Position numbers and translations under genes: made by a program | The notes under the pieces: model-generated | What the model saw: only the letters and a program-made list of their open reading frames with translations | The model's database searches: none | Told to the model about the DNA's origin: nothing | Origin: Kribbella italica | Lineage (GTDB): Bacteria > Actinomycetota > Actinomycetes > Propionibacteriales > Kribbellaceae | Direction: 5' to 3' | DNA: 64,000 nucleotides | Assembly: GCF_014205135.1 (NCBI RefSeq) | Contig: NZ_JACHMY010000001.1 | Coordinates: 4,216,001 to 4,280,000, forward strand | Shown: one piece after another, positions 1 through 12,500 of the stretch | Layout of the letters: every line of letters starts with the position of its first letter | Position numbering within the stretch: position 1 is the first letter of the stretch

Positions 1-3
1 TCC

Positions 4-1740
4 TCACTTGTTGTTCATGCTCCGTCCGGCCTCCCACGCGCTCCACAGCCCGCCGTACACGCCGCCGGCGGCGACCAGCTCGTCATGGGTTCCGCTCTCG
101 ATGATCCGGCCGTGCTCCATGACGACGATCCGGTCACAGGTCGCGGCTTGGGAGAGGCGATGCGCGATCACCAACCCAGTGCGCCCTTGCAACGCCACCT
201 CGGCGGCACGGTCCAGCAACCCCGCGTGGGTTGAGCCGGCCTCGGCGGTCGCCTCGTCGAGGATCGCCAGTTCCGGGTCGGCGAGCAGGAGCCGGGCGAG
301 GGCGAGCTGTTGAGCCTGGGCATCGGTGAGCGGCTGTCCGCCGGTGCCGATCGTCGTGTCGAGGCCGTCCGGCAGCAGGTCGAGCAGACCGGCCGCCCCG
401 GTGGCGTCCAGCGCCGCGTGGATGTCGTCGTCGGTGGCCCCGGGCGCGGCCAGCGTGAGGTTGTCCCGCAGGGTGCCGGCGAACACGTGGGTCTCTTGGG
501 TGATCAACGTCGTCCGGCCGGGCTGGGCCACCGTCCCGGCGTCGGGCAGATGGATGCCGGCGATGACGGCGGCCAGCGTCGTCTTCCCCGCCCCGGAGGC
601 GCCGACCACAGCGAGGCGCTGACCGGTGGGGATGTCGAGGGTGAGGTTGTCGAACACGCGGGGGCCGTCGGCGTACCGGAATCCGATGTCGTGGAGCCGT
701 ACGGCGATGCCGGCGTCCGCTGTCGCTGCCGGCTCGTCCGTTTCCTCCGGGATCGTGGCGACCCCGATCATGCGGCTGAGCGAGGCCAGGGCCGACTGGA
801 GGTCGTCGACGACGAACACCAGCTCGTTGATCGGCCCGAGCAGGCGCAGGACGAGCAGCATCGCGGCAGTGGCGGCTCCGACGGTGGATGCGTCCGCCTC
901 GATCAGGACGAAGCCGACGACGAGAACGGTCACCAGGCTCAGACATTCGCCGAAGTTCAGGCGGAGGCTGAGCATCACCTGCACGGCGCGGGCGCGAAGC
1001 GTCCACACCGCGACACCCCACGACGCGGTCATCACGGTCTGGTGCCGCTGCTCGGTGAGCCCGAGCCCGAGCACGGTGGCGTAGCCGCGCTGGGACTCGA
1101 GGATCTGCTGGGCCCGGGCACTCATCGCCGCGCGTTCGGCGCCGTACACCCGCGGGCCGATGCGGAGGTACCAGCGCATGACGAGGACGTAGACAGGTAG
1201 TACGACGGCGAACGCGGCGGCGTACGGCCATTCCAGCGCCGCGAGCCCGCCCAGCGACACGACGATAGTGAACGCGGTGACGGTGAGCGCGGGGATAACA
1301 GCGGGGGCAGCGTCGGCCACAGCGGTGACGTCGTCGCTGGTCCGGGAGATCAGGTCCCCGGTCCCGGCGCGTTCGACGAGGTGCTGCGGGAGCGTCATCG
1401 CGCGGCCCACGAGCTGTTCGCGCAACCCGGCGAGGATGGTGTGGTAGACGCGGGTGGCCAGCACGATCGTGACGGCGGTGCCGGCCGCGCCGAGCACTGC
1501 CGAGAGCGCCATGACTGCCGTGACCGTCAGCACGGTGCCGAGGTCGGCGGTCCCTGCCCGCACGCGGTCGACGAGGAATCCGATGATCACCGGCGGGATC
1601 ACGTTGACGCCGGTGCTGACGATCCCCAGTGCTCCGACAATGGCAAGCCGGAGTCGATGCCCACGGCTGAGTCGCCACACCTCCCTGGCTGTCTCCCTGC
1701 CGCCCGCGACCGGCAACGCGTGCCCGGTTGCCGCGCTCAC
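4..1740 (-). CDS. ABC transporter half-subunit (permease-ATPase), catalytically competent partner
   Basis: The 578-aa protein is a TMD-NBD half-transporter of the exporter fold. Residues ~25-320 hold about six membrane segments and ~345-560 the ATPase. Walker A (GASGAGKTT), Q-loop (LITQETH), Walker B with catalytic Glu (LAILDEAT) and the switch His (IAHRLS) are intact. The signature, normally LSGGQ, has decayed to LTDAQ, and the D-loop reads AEAG. Its start overlaps the upstream partner's stop by 4 nt, so the two are translationally coupled and probably form a heterodimer. Beside an iron-boxed NRPS it most likely moves the siderophore. Export is one option; YbtPQ/IrtAB-type importers share this fold, so direction is not settled by sequence. 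Confidence 0.9.
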   Translation of the reverse strand: MSAATGHALPVAGGRETAREVWRLSRGHRLRLAIVGALGIVSTGVNVIPPVIIGFLVDRVRAGTADLGTVLTVTAVMALSAVLGAAGTAVTIVLATRVYHTILAGLREQLVGRAMTLPQHLVERAGTGDLISRTSDDVTAVADAAPAVIPALTVTAFTIVVSLGGLAALEWPYAAAFAVVLPVYVLVMRWYLRIGPRVYGAERAAMSARAQQILESQRGYATVLGLGLTEQRHQTVMTASWGVAVWTLRARAVQVMLSLRLNFGECLSLVTVLVVGFVLIEADASTVGAATAAMLLVLRLLGPINELVFVVDDLQSALASLSRMIGVATIPEETDEPAATADAGIAVRLHDIGFRYADGPRVFDNLTLDIPTGQRLAVVGASGAGKTTLAAVIAGIHLPDAGTVAQPGRTTLITQETHVFAGTLRDNLTLAAPGATDDDIHAALDATGAAGLLDLLPDGLDTTIGTGGQPLTDAQAQQLALARLLLADPELAILDEATAEAGSTHAGLLDRAAEVALQGRTGLVIAHRLSQAATCDRIVVMEHGRIIESGTHDELVAAGGVYGGLWSAWEAGRSMNNK

Positions 1741-3518
1741 AGCGTTGTCCCCGCGGGCGCCAGCGCGTCCTCGAGCAGGTCGACGACGCGGTCGCAGCTG
1801 GCCAGCAACGCGGGAGACGAGGTGATCAGCAAGGTCGAGCGGCCCGCGCGGAGGTCGCGCAACCGCTCCGCGATCGTGTGCTCGGTCACCGAGTCGACCG
1901 CCGTGGTCGGGTCGTGCAGCACGAGCACCGGCGCGTCGCTCGCCAGGGCGCGGGCCAGCGCGAGTCGCTGGAGCTGGCCGCCGGACAGGCGGTTGCCGTC
2001 CTCGCCGACCGAGAGGTCGAGATCGGCGGCGAAGTCGTCGCAGGCCGCAGCTCGCACCGCAGCGGTCACCAGCTCGGGTGTGGCCGCCGTGGCGGTGAGA
2101 TTGTCGCGGATCGTTCCGCTGAACAGCATGACCCGGTGCGGCGTGACGGTGACGCGGGAGCGGTACTCCTGCGCGGTCAACTCCCCCGTGGCGATCCCGT
2201 CCAGCCGCACCGCCAGCTCACCGCCACGCTCGCGCGGATCCAGCAGCGCCTCCGCGAGGCGGGCAGCGGTCAGGTCGTCGGCGCGCACTCCCACGAGCTC
2301 GCCGGGTTCCACCCGGATCGTCGCGCTCGGCGTCGCCACCTCCAGCACCGGTAGCTGCGGAACCTCCGGCCGGGTCGCGCCGTCAGGCTCGGGCGCCACG
2401 GCGGCGTCGGTCTTCGGGTCGGCCTGCAGGCCGGTCTTCAGTACGTCGACGATCCGCGCGGACGAGGCGCGGGATCCGGCGAGGTTGGGGATGGAGTCGT
2501 TCGCGATCGACTGGATCTGCGGCAGCAACGCCTGCGCGAGTCCGACCGCGGCGATCAGCTCGCCGATGCTCAGCTGTCCGTCCACGGCGAACCAGCCCGC
2601 CAGCCCCATCACCGCTGCGACGAAGACGCCGGTGACCACACCGGAGCCCATCAGAAACCGCCCCAGCAGTCCCGCATTGCGCTTGGCGCCGACGAGCGTC
2701 TCCTGGCTTGCCTGCCGGTACCGTCTGGTCGCCTCGGTCTCGGCGCGGATCCCCTTGACCACCCGATATCCGGCCACGACATCCGTGGCCAGTCCAACGG
2801 TCGTGGCCAGCAGTCCCTGGTACTCGCGAGTGTCCCGGGACAGCCGCTCGCTGAGCACGCCCATCAACCACACCGCCAGCGGCGCCCCCACCAGCACCGC
2901 AAGCCCGAGCAGCCAGTGCGTCGTCAGCAGCGACACGGCGATGAAGCCGATGGTCACGATCCTCGCGACCGGCATGATCACGAGCTGAACCCCGTTGGCC
3001 ATCCGGGCAACATCGTTGGTCATCACCGACACGACGCCCCCGTCCGGCGCGTGGGCACCGCCGCCGGCCGGATGCAGTACGCCGGTCGAGAGGGTGCTCC
3101 GGAGGCGGTGCTGCAGCAGCTGGATCGCGTACGCGGTCAGTTGGGTGGCGAACTTCGCCGCCGCCGTCAACCCGACGTACAAGCCCACCAGTGCGCCGAT
3201 CCACAGCACCAGCTGCCCCGCGTCCCCGGTGGCCAGCGCCCGGTCGATCGCGAGGCCCATCACCACCGGGACCGCCGCCTCGCCCACCTGCCAAACGGTC
3301 GCGGCCAGCGCCGCAGGAACGGTGATCCGCCGCACCGAAAGGATCACGCGCAGGAGGAATCGACCGGCCGTGATCCCCGCGCCGGCCTCGAACGGCTGGA
3401 CCTCGGGCGGATCGGTGGGCGCCTGCCACAGCACAGGCATCCGACGGGTCAGAGGTCCCCGGCCCAGCCCCGAGAGGTCGGAGTCCAGTCGGGTGGGCGG
3501 TGAGATGGGCGGCGGCAC
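1737..3518 (-). CDS. ABC transporter half-subunit (permease-ATPase) with degenerate nucleotide site
   Basis: The 593-aa exporter-fold half-transporter has six membrane segments (~55-340) and an NBD (~385-585). The NBD keeps a perfect LSGGQ signature, but its own nucleotide-binding elements are lost: the Walker A region reads GVRADDLTAAR with no GKT/S, the Walker B Asp-Glu pair is His-Asp (VLVLHDP), and the switch His is Ser (LITSSP). Its defects complement those of the downstream partner, giving one canonical and one degenerate composite ATP site. The start is GTG six nt from the iron box with no clear Shine-Dalgarno, so the transcript may be leaderless or start further in. It is first gene of the minus-strand transporter operon, divergent from the NRPS. 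Confidence 0.9.
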   Translation of the reverse strand: MPPPISPPTRLDSDLSGLGRGPLTRRMPVLWQAPTDPPEVQPFEAGAGITAGRFLLRVILSVRRITVPAALAATVWQVGEAAVPVVMGLAIDRALATGDAGQLVLWIGALVGLYVGLTAAAKFATQLTAYAIQLLQHRLRSTLSTGVLHPAGGGAHAPDGGVVSVMTNDVARMANGVQLVIMPVARIVTIGFIAVSLLTTHWLLGLAVLVGAPLAVWLMGVLSERLSRDTREYQGLLATTVGLATDVVAGYRVVKGIRAETEATRRYRQASQETLVGAKRNAGLLGRFLMGSGVVTGVFVAAVMGLAGWFAVDGQLSIGELIAAVGLAQALLPQIQSIANDSIPNLAGSRASSARIVDVLKTGLQADPKTDAAVAPEPDGATRPEVPQLPVLEVATPSATIRVEPGELVGVRADDLTAARLAEALLDPRERGGELAVRLDGIATGELTAQEYRSRVTVTPHRVMLFSGTIRDNLTATAATPELVTAAVRAAACDDFAADLDLSVGEDGNRLSGGQLQRLALARALASDAPVLVLHDPTTAVDSVTEHTIAERLRDLRAGRSTLLITSSPALLASCDRVVDLLEDALAPAGTTL

Positions 3519-3523
3519 GTTGA

Positions 3524-3540
3524 AAGGTTAGCCTAACCTT
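3524..3540. promoter_or_regulatory. Iron box (DmdR/IdeR-type operator) between transporter and NRPS genes
   Basis: AAGGTTAGCCTAACCTT is a perfect 8+1+8 palindrome. Extended to 19 bp it matches 15 of 19 positions of TTAGGTTAGCCTAACCTAA, the actinobacterial DmdR1/IdeR/DtxR operator. It lies in the ~60-bp gap between two divergent units, so one bound repressor could shut off both under iron sufficiency. Confidence 0.88.
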
Positions 3541-3578
3541 CATTAGTGTGGCTCGACCCGGTCTCGAGAGAAGTGGAT

Positions 3579-6500
3579 GTGCCTCCGTTGACGGCTTTTG
3601 ATCACGTGGAGTTGACTGCCAGCCAGCGAGGGAACTGGGTGGCACGGAGCCTCGCTCCCGAGTCGTCGGTCTTCAGCGCGGGCCAACTGATCTGGCTGGA
3701 CGGCCCGATCGATCCGGCCGTCTTCGCCTCTTCAGTCAGTACTGCGTTCTCCGAGACCGACGCGCTCCGGGTCCGCTTCGGCGACGAGGAAGGCGTCCCT
3801 TTCCAGTACGTCGACACCGCCACCACGCTGGCGACCGAGATCGTCGACGCCGGCCACAGCGACGACCGGATCCGGGCGATGGCCCGCGAACAACTCACCG
3901 CAGCCGCGGAACCGACCACCTCCTCAACCCTCGTCCGCCGCGACGACGGACGCTGGGCCTGGATCCTGGTCACCAACATCCTGCTCGTCGACGGCTACAG
4001 CATCTCCCTCTTCGTTCGCCGCGTCGCCGAGCTCTACGCCGGCGATCCGGTCCCGGACCGCTGGTTCGGCGACCTGAAGAACGTCCTCGGCACCACCGCT
4101 GAAGACGACGACACCTACTGGAGCGGCGTCCTCGGCATCGACAACGCCGGCCACGAAGGCGCGGAAGACCTCTCCGACGCCTTCGTCTCCTCCTCCCAGC
4201 CGGTGGTCGTTCCGATCCCCGACGACACGTACTCGAAGGTCCAGCAGTTCGCGCGCACCGCACGGGTCTCGTGGACCGACTCCCTGATCGCCTTCTGGGG
4301 CGTCTACAACGCGCTGATCGACAGCCGCGACTACCTGGCCGTCCGCGTTCCCCTGATGCTGCGCGACGACCGCGAGTCGCTCAGAACACCCAGCGCGCTC
4401 TCACGATCAGTCCCGGTGGTCGCCGAGCTCAGCCCGTACTACACCTTCACCGATGTCCTGAAGATCGTCGCGGACCAGTTGAAGAACTCGCGGCGTCACG
4501 CGGCCGTCGAAGATCACCAGATCGCTCGTGCCTGGCCCAGCGGCCAAGCGTCCTTCCTCGCACTCCCGACGATCAACATCAGGCTCTTCGAATCAACACC
4601 GGCCCTGGGCCACAGCGAAACGATCAGCACCGGCCCGGTCGGCTCACTCGACCTCGCCGTCTACCGCAGCCCTGACATCGGACTCCGTCTAGAACTCTCC
4701 GCAGGCTCCACCACCAAAGACCCACATCTGCACGCCGAACAGTTCAGCCGCTTCCTCACCGCCGCACTCGACGAGCAGACCCTGCACGAACTGAGTACCG
4801 GATTCACCCCTGGTACTGATGGGCCGGATCCGTCGTGGGCGCTCGAGGTTGCACCGGTGACGGTGGACGCACTGCTGCGCGACCGCGTGCAGGCCGGTCC
4901 GGACGTGGTCGCGGTCGTTGCTGACGGCACCGAACTCACGTACGGCGAGCTCGATGCGCGGGTCAACGCACTGGCCCACCAGCTCGTAGACGACGGCGTA
5001 CAGGTCGGCGACCGAGTCGCCGTCACCATGACCCGCTCAGTAGACCTCGTAGTCGCACTAGCCGCAGTACTGCGAGCAGGCGCGGCCTACGTACCCATCG
5101 ACCCGGCCTACCCTGCCGAACGCATCAAACACATCCTCGACCTCGCCGCACCCGCCGCGGTGATCACCGAAGTACAGCAACCCCAGGGTGAGAAAACCCC
5201 ACCGGTCCTGGCCCGGCCCCTGAACGACCTCGACGCCGCCGCCGTCATTTTCACCTCAGGAACAACCGGCAACCCGAAAGGCGTCGTCCTCTCCCACCGA
5301 GCGCTGGTGAACCGCCTCGCCTGGGGTCAACGAATCCTGAACTACGGGCCGGACGACGTAGCACTCTCCAAGAGCGGCGTCGGCTTCGTCGACGCGGTCA
5401 CCGAACTGTTCGGACCCCTCATCGCCGGCACCCGAACAATCGTTGTCCCCACAGAAACCGCCCAAGACCCAACCGGACTGCTCGCCACCATCGCCCGGCA
5501 CCGCGTCACACACCTGCTGACCGTGCCCAGCCTCGCCGATGTCCTGGTCCGCCACGACGACGCAATCGCCGCACTGGCCTCGGTCCGGTACTGGATCTCC
5601 TCCGGCGAAGCACTCACCCAGAGCACCGCGAACACCATGCAAACCGCCGCACCGCAAGCAGAATTGCTCAACTTCTACGGCTCCACCGAAGTCACCGGCG
5701 ACGGCACAACAGCCACTATCACCGACACCAAGAACACCCCCATCGGCGTCCCCGTAGCGAATACCACGGCGCGCGTTCTCGATGCCTGGTTGCGTCCGGT
5801 GCCGGTCGGTGTCGCAGGTGAGCTCTATCTCGGCGGAGTACAACTCGCCGACGGGTACGTCGCTCGCGCGGCCCAAACCGCCGACCGATTCGTCGCCGCT
5901 GACGACGGCACGCGGTTGTACCGCACCGGCGATGTCGTCCGGTGGAACGCCCAAGGACAACTGGACTACCTCGGCCGCAGCGACGACCAGGTGAAGATCC
6001 GCGGGTACCGGATCGAGCCCGCCGAGATCCGCGCTGTCCTCGAACAGCACTCACGGGTCACGGGCGCAGCGATCGCCACCTTCGACCACCCGGCCGGCGG
6101 CAAGTATCTCGCGGCCTACGTCACCACGGAGGCCAAGGACGCCGCGCTGTTCGACGTACTGCGCGAGCAGGTCGCACAGTCCATGCCGGACTACATGGTT
6201 CCCACCACGTTCACCCGCCTGGACCGATTCCCCGTGACAGCCAACGGGAAGCTCGACCGCCGCGCGCTGCCGCAACCGGACCTGGCCGCAGGCACAGCTG
6301 GCGGCCGGACGCCGGAAACCGGCACCGAGATCGCCCTCGCCGGCATCTTCCGCGACGTACTCCACCTCGACAACGATCTCGGCGTCGACAGTGACTTCTT
6401 CCGCCTCGGCGGCCACTCACTGCTCGCCGCACGCGTCGTCGCACGGGCCAATGCCCTGCTCGACACCGCGTTGACACTGCGCGATGTCTTCGACCACCCC

Positions 6501-9500
6501 CGCATCAGCGAGCTCGCCCGCATCGCCGACAACACCACAGCTACCGGAACACCCGCCACGCGCATCGGCGACCTACCACGCCCCGACCTCCTGCCCGTTT
6601 CCTACGGCCAGCAAGCACTCTGGTTCACCGAGCAGATCGCCGGGCGTCCGATCTACCGGACCGAGGTCGTGCTGCAAGCAGGCGCGCACCTCGATCTGGA
6701 CGCTCTGGCCACGGCGATACGCCGGATCGTCGCTCGGCACCAGATCTTGCGCACCGTCCTCGTCCCGGACGAGGAGGCCTCATCGCTGCTTCAGGTCATC
6801 CACCCGGCACCCGACGAGGACGCCAAGGTCCTGGAGGTCGAACACGTCGGTCCCGGGCTGCTCGACGACAAGATCGCTCAGGTTGCCGCACTGCCACTCG
6901 ACTTCACCTCCGAGTTCGGGCTGAAGTTCCATCTGCTGCGCCACTCCGACGGCGACGTGCTGGTGGCCTACGGACATCACATCGTCACCGACGCGGATTC
7001 CTTCGGGACCCTCATTCATGAGCTGAACGAGTTCTACCTCGAAGCAGCCACTGGCACTTCCGCCGCGGTCGCGCCGTTGCCGACGCAGTACGCCGACTTC
7101 GCGGTCTGGCAGCGGCACGTGCTGGGAAACCGGAAGGACCCGGAGTCCCGCTACCAAGCGGACCTGCAGTACTGGCAGGACGTGCTGTCGGATCTCCCGA
7201 CGGAAACCGCCCTCCCCCTCGACCAGTCCCGGGACGGATCCGACGGACGAACCATCCGACCTGCGACCACCTCCCTCACCAGCGATGAGACCGCCACCGT
7301 CGACGAACTGCTGGTCGAGCACAAGGCAACCCCGCTGCAGGCGTTGATCGCGGCGTTCTCGTTGGCGCTCTGGGACGAAGGGGCCGGCGAAGCTGTACCT
7401 GTCGGCACCCCAGCCAGTTTGCGCGACCAGCCCGAGTTGCAGGACCTCATCGGCTACTTCGTGAACACCGTCGTCGTACGCGCCGATATCGACGCTGACA
7501 CCGGATTCGCGCAGACGCTGCTGCGGTGCCGCGATCGCATGCTCGAAGCCGCTGACCACAAGCTCGTTCCGTTCGAGCACGTCGTCGAGGCGGTGAACCC
7601 GCCGCGGCGGGTGGGGATCAGTCCGCTGTTCCAGGTGATGGCCGCCTACGTGGACCGCGGTGGAGACTTGGGTACGGCGCCGCCGCTCACCAACTACGCG
7701 TCGACCACTGCGGATGGCCCGCTGGCAGCTCAGCCTGCGCTGTTCGATCTCGTGTCGAGTATCGAAAGACTCGACAGCGGGGCGTTCGGCATGAATCTGA
7801 ACGCGGCCCGCGAGCTGTTCTCGGCGGACACCACGTCACGCCTGTTGCGGAACACCGCGCGCTTCCTGGTGCTCGGTGCGCGGCACCCGGAGGTGACGGT
7901 CAAGCAGCTCGCCCAGATCGTTCGGGCCGGCGACGGTGCCGTCGACGTCGGTGACACTCGCCAATTCCGTGTGCCTCTCGAGGACTTCGACCTCGGTGCA
8001 GCTCCGCTCTGGCGGGCGGCGATCGATCAGGTCGGCCTCGGCTTGCGCTTGGCGATCCGCGACAACGGCGCCGGTGAACTGGTTGCCGAGACCAACAACC
8101 CCGAGCTGCTGGACGCAGTCAGGGAGAAGCTCACCGAGTTGGTCGCCGCCTACCAGGCGAAGATCCCGATGGTCGTCGTACCGTCCGCCCGGGCGACGGC
8201 TGACTACAGTGACGACGAACTGACGGCGATCCTCGACGATCCGTTCTGGGAGGACTGGGTCGATCAGCTCGCTGGTGTCACGACTGGACCAGCGGCTTCC
8301 TCCGCGAACGAGACCTCCCTGCGATCCATTGTGCTGACGGCCGTGGCCAAGGCCTTGGGCGAGGCCGACTTGCTGGTGGAGCTCCACGAATCTGACGGTC
8401 CTTTGCTGACGCGCAAGTTCCCTGTGGTGCTTCCTGATACCGGCCTGAGCCCGGAACGAGCGGCCGAGTACACCGCGCTAGCCGGACACCCCCGGTTCGG
8501 CCGCTTCTTCGACGATGTTCCGATCCCTTCGATCCGCGTAGGCGTGTTCCGCAGCCAGGCGGAGTTGATCACCGAGGCACCAGAGGACGGGCTCGGCATT
8601 CACGTCCTCGTCGCGGACGGCTCAGTCCGCGTGTGGGTGGAGTCGGCGCAGGTCGACACGGAGGCACTGGCCGGCGCCATCACCGAAGAAATCGGCGCAG
8701 CCGGAATCCCTGCCTCCGGCAACGAGCGTCGAGAGGCCTTCACTCTGCGGCGCGCCGACCGGGTCACGTTGACGCCCGCCGAAGAAGAATCCATCCGGGC
8801 CCGCTACGGGCAGGACGCCCAGATCCTTCCGCTGGCCCCGTTGCAGCGCGGACTGTTCTACCACCTGCTGCGGTCCCAGGAGTCCGACGACCACAACACC
8901 TACGTCTCGCAGATCCTCCGGCAGATCGCGGGAGATCTCGATCCCGGGCGGATGAAGGCTTCCATCGCCAGTGCGATGAAGAGGTACCCCAACCTCCAGG
9001 CAGCGTTCGTCCCTCCCGGCGATGTCCAGGTGATCCCGTCCGGTGTCGAGGTCCCGGTGCGGGTCATCCGCTTGGACGAGTGGGGTGGCCTCGGAATCGA
9101 TGTGGAGCAGTTCCTGGCGGCCGAGCGCGGTGAGCCGTTCGACTTCCAGACGCCGCCGCTGATCCGATTCACCCTGCTCGAACACGACCACCAGGCGTGG
9201 ACGGTGGTGATGAGCTTCGAGCACATCCTGCTGGACGGCTGGTCCATCAACGCGATCCTCGCGGAGATCCTCAGCATCTACGCCGATGACGGGTACGCCG
9301 ATCGGGTGCGACCGGCGTCGTTCCGCTCCTACCTGGACTGGGTCGACGACCAGGATCCCGACGCCGCCTACCGCGCCTGGGACGGCTACCTTGCGGAGCT
9401 GACCGGTCCGACGTTGCTGTGCCCGGACTTCGTCGACGCCGGTGACGCCCAGGGCAAGACCGGTGAACTTCACCTCGACCTCAGCCCGGCAGAGGCCGCG

Positions 9501-12500
9501 ATGGTGTTCGGGAGCGCACGCGATGCCAAGGTCACGGTGGGCACCTTGCTGCAGACCGCCTGGGGAATCGCGCTCAGCCGGCTCACCGGCAGCAACGACG
9601 TCGTCTTCGGCAACACCGTTTCCGGTCGGCCGCCGCTGCTGCCCGACGCCGACCGCATCATCGGGCTGCTGTTCAACACCGTTCCGATGCGGGTGCAGCT
9701 GCCGCCGTTCGCGACGAATCGGCAGCTCCTCGCCCGGGTCCAGGCCGACCAGTTGCTCGTCATCGACCATCCGCAGGCCGCGCTGACCCAGATCCAGACC
9801 AACGCCGGCGTTCCCGTTCTGTTCGACACGCTGTTCGTCGTCCAGAACGTGCCACTCGGTACGACGGACGGGTCGGACACCGCCGGGCTGAAGGTCGTCG
9901 GCGCGAAGGTCGACGACTCGACCCACTACCCGGTGACGTTCGCGATCGACCCGGAGGAACGCGACGGTTCGGCGACCGTGCACGTGCGCCTGTCGTACCG
10001 CCAGGACGTTTTCGATGCCCCGGCCGCGGAGCTGTTGCTCAAGCGCTACGTCCAGGTCCTCGTTGCTCTCACCCGCCGGCTTGACGAGCCCGTTGGTACG
10101 TTGTCCGCCCTGTTGCCGGACGAGACCACCCCGCACACGGGAATCGCCGCTGATCTCGTCCGCGAGATCGAGCCGGTCACGGTCGCCGAGCTGCTGCACC
10201 GGCAGGTGCTGCTGTCCGGGTCGGAAACGGCGCTGGTCGCCGGAGATCAGCACTTCACCTTCGGGGAGTTCTTCGCTGCGGTGAATCGCTACGCCCGCCT
10301 GCTCCTGGAAGCGGGCGTGCGCCCGGAGCATCGGGTCGCACTGCTGCTGCCGCGCGACGAGCGTACGGTCATCGCGATGTTCGCGGTGTTCGCCATCGGC
10401 GCTGCCTACGTCCCGGTGGACGCCGAACTGCCGGACGAACGCATCGGCTACATGGTCGAGATCGCTGAACCGACCGTCACGCTGGTGACCGGCCGCGACG
10501 TGGATCGGCTCACCGGCGCCGTCGGCACGGTGATCGACCTGGACTCCCCGACGACGCTGGATCGCCTCGCACAGCTGGCGACAGATCCCATCACGGCAGC
10601 CGAACGCGGCGGGCAGATCTCGCTCGACAACCTCGCCTACATCATCTTCACCTCCGGAACCACCGGACGGCCCAAGGGCGTCGCCGTCGGCTACCGCGGA
10701 CTGACCAACATGTACGTCAACCACGTCGAGAAGATCTTCGACCGGGTGGTGGACCACCAGCGCGGGCGCCGGATGAAGATCGCACACACGACCTCCTTCT
10801 CTTTCGACGCCTCCTGGGAGCAGCTGTTCTGGCTCCTGAACGGGCACGAGGTGCACGTCATCGACGAGGAGATGCGCCGCGACCATCAGCGGCTGCTGGC
10901 TCACTACGACGAGGTGTGCATGGACGGGTTCGACGTGACCCCGTCGTACGGGCAACTGCTGGTCGAGGAAGGGCTGCTCGAGCGAGACCGGCCGGCCGGA
11001 CGGTCCGTGGCTTCCGATGCGGCCGGTGTCGTCTTCGTCTCCCTTGGCGGCGAGGCCGTGCCGGACCGGTTGTGGCAACAGCTGCGCGACGCACCCGGAG
11101 TCGAGTCGTACAACCTGTACGGACCGACCGAGTACACGATCAACGCCCTCGGTGCCGATCTGGCCGACAGCACCACATCGAGTGTCGGTACGCCGATCTT
11201 CAACACGCGGGCCTACATCCTCGACGAGAACCTGCAGCCTGCCCTTCCCGGTGTCGCGGGCGAGCTCTACCTCGCCGGTGAGGGAACCGCGCGCGGGTAC
11301 TGGGGTCAATCCGCGCTGACCGCCGAACGTTTTGTCGCCTGCCCCTGGGAGCCGGCCGAACGCATGTACCGCACCGGCGATCTCGCCCGGTGGAACGACG
11401 ACGGGATGATCGGCTTCCTCGGTCGCGCCGACGAGCAGATCAAGATTCGCGGGTACCGCATCGAACCGGACGAGATCCGCGACGTCGTCCAGGAGTTCCC
11501 CGAGGTGACGCGCGCCGAAGTGGTCGCCTTCGAGCACTCCACAGGGCTGCAACTGGCGGCCTACTACAGCACCACCGCGGACCACGACATCAGCGAGTCG
11601 CTGCGTCACCACCTGGCCAAGTACCTGCCTGACTACATGGTCCCGGCAGCCCTGGTCGTGGTGGACTCCTTCCCCCTCACCCCGACCGGGAAGCTGGATC
11701 GCCGGGCGTTGCCGCCGGCTGACGTCGCCGCGTCCGGAGTCGGCGCGGGCCGGGCCCTCGAGTCGGCCACGGAATTGGCGCTGGCCGCGATCTTCCGTGA
11801 GGTGCTCGACCTCGATGAGGAACTGCTCCTGGGCGCGGCCAGCGACTTCTTCCGGCTGGGCGGGCACTCGCTCGCGGCCATGCGGCTTGCCTCGAAGATG
11901 AACCGCACGTTCCCCGTAGCCGTAGCGATGCGGGACGTCATCACCGCGTCGACGATCGGCGAGCTGAGCTCGGTGGTCGACGCGAAGCTGCAGGATGCCG
12001 AGCCCGAGGTGGACATCACCGCGATCGCGACCCGCTTCGTGCCGTCCCTGAACGGCCGCAACGTGTTCTGCGCGCACCCGAAGTTCGGCGCCTCGTTCAT
12101 GTACGCGGAACTGTCGAGCTACCTGCCGCACGGGGTCGGACTGGTCGGCATCGACGACCCGGCGATCGTCGGCCTGGACCTCGAGTTCGATGATCTCGAG
12201 GCCCTCGCGTCGGCCTATGCCGACGTCATCCAGGGGCTGCAGCCGACCGGCCCGTACGAACTGCTGGGCTGGTCGTACGGCGGACACATCATGTTCGCCG
12301 TGGCGCGTCAGCTCCTCGCCCGCGGCGAGCGCGTCGAAACCCTGGTGATCGTGGACGCCATGCCGGCCGGGTCGGAAGACTCGACGGAGCGCGCCGTACG
12401 ACCGGGAACCGGCGATTCGATGCGCGAGGAGATGCTGAAGGCCTTCGGTGAAGAGGCGTTCAACGAGTTGCTCGCCGACGCGAAGCAGCTGAAGGCAGTC

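Noticed and set aside
3546..3578. GTG at 3546 as NRPS start
   Set aside because: It lies only 5 nt from the iron box with no ribosome-binding site; GTG 3579 has GAGAGAAG at proper spacing and family similarity starts later.
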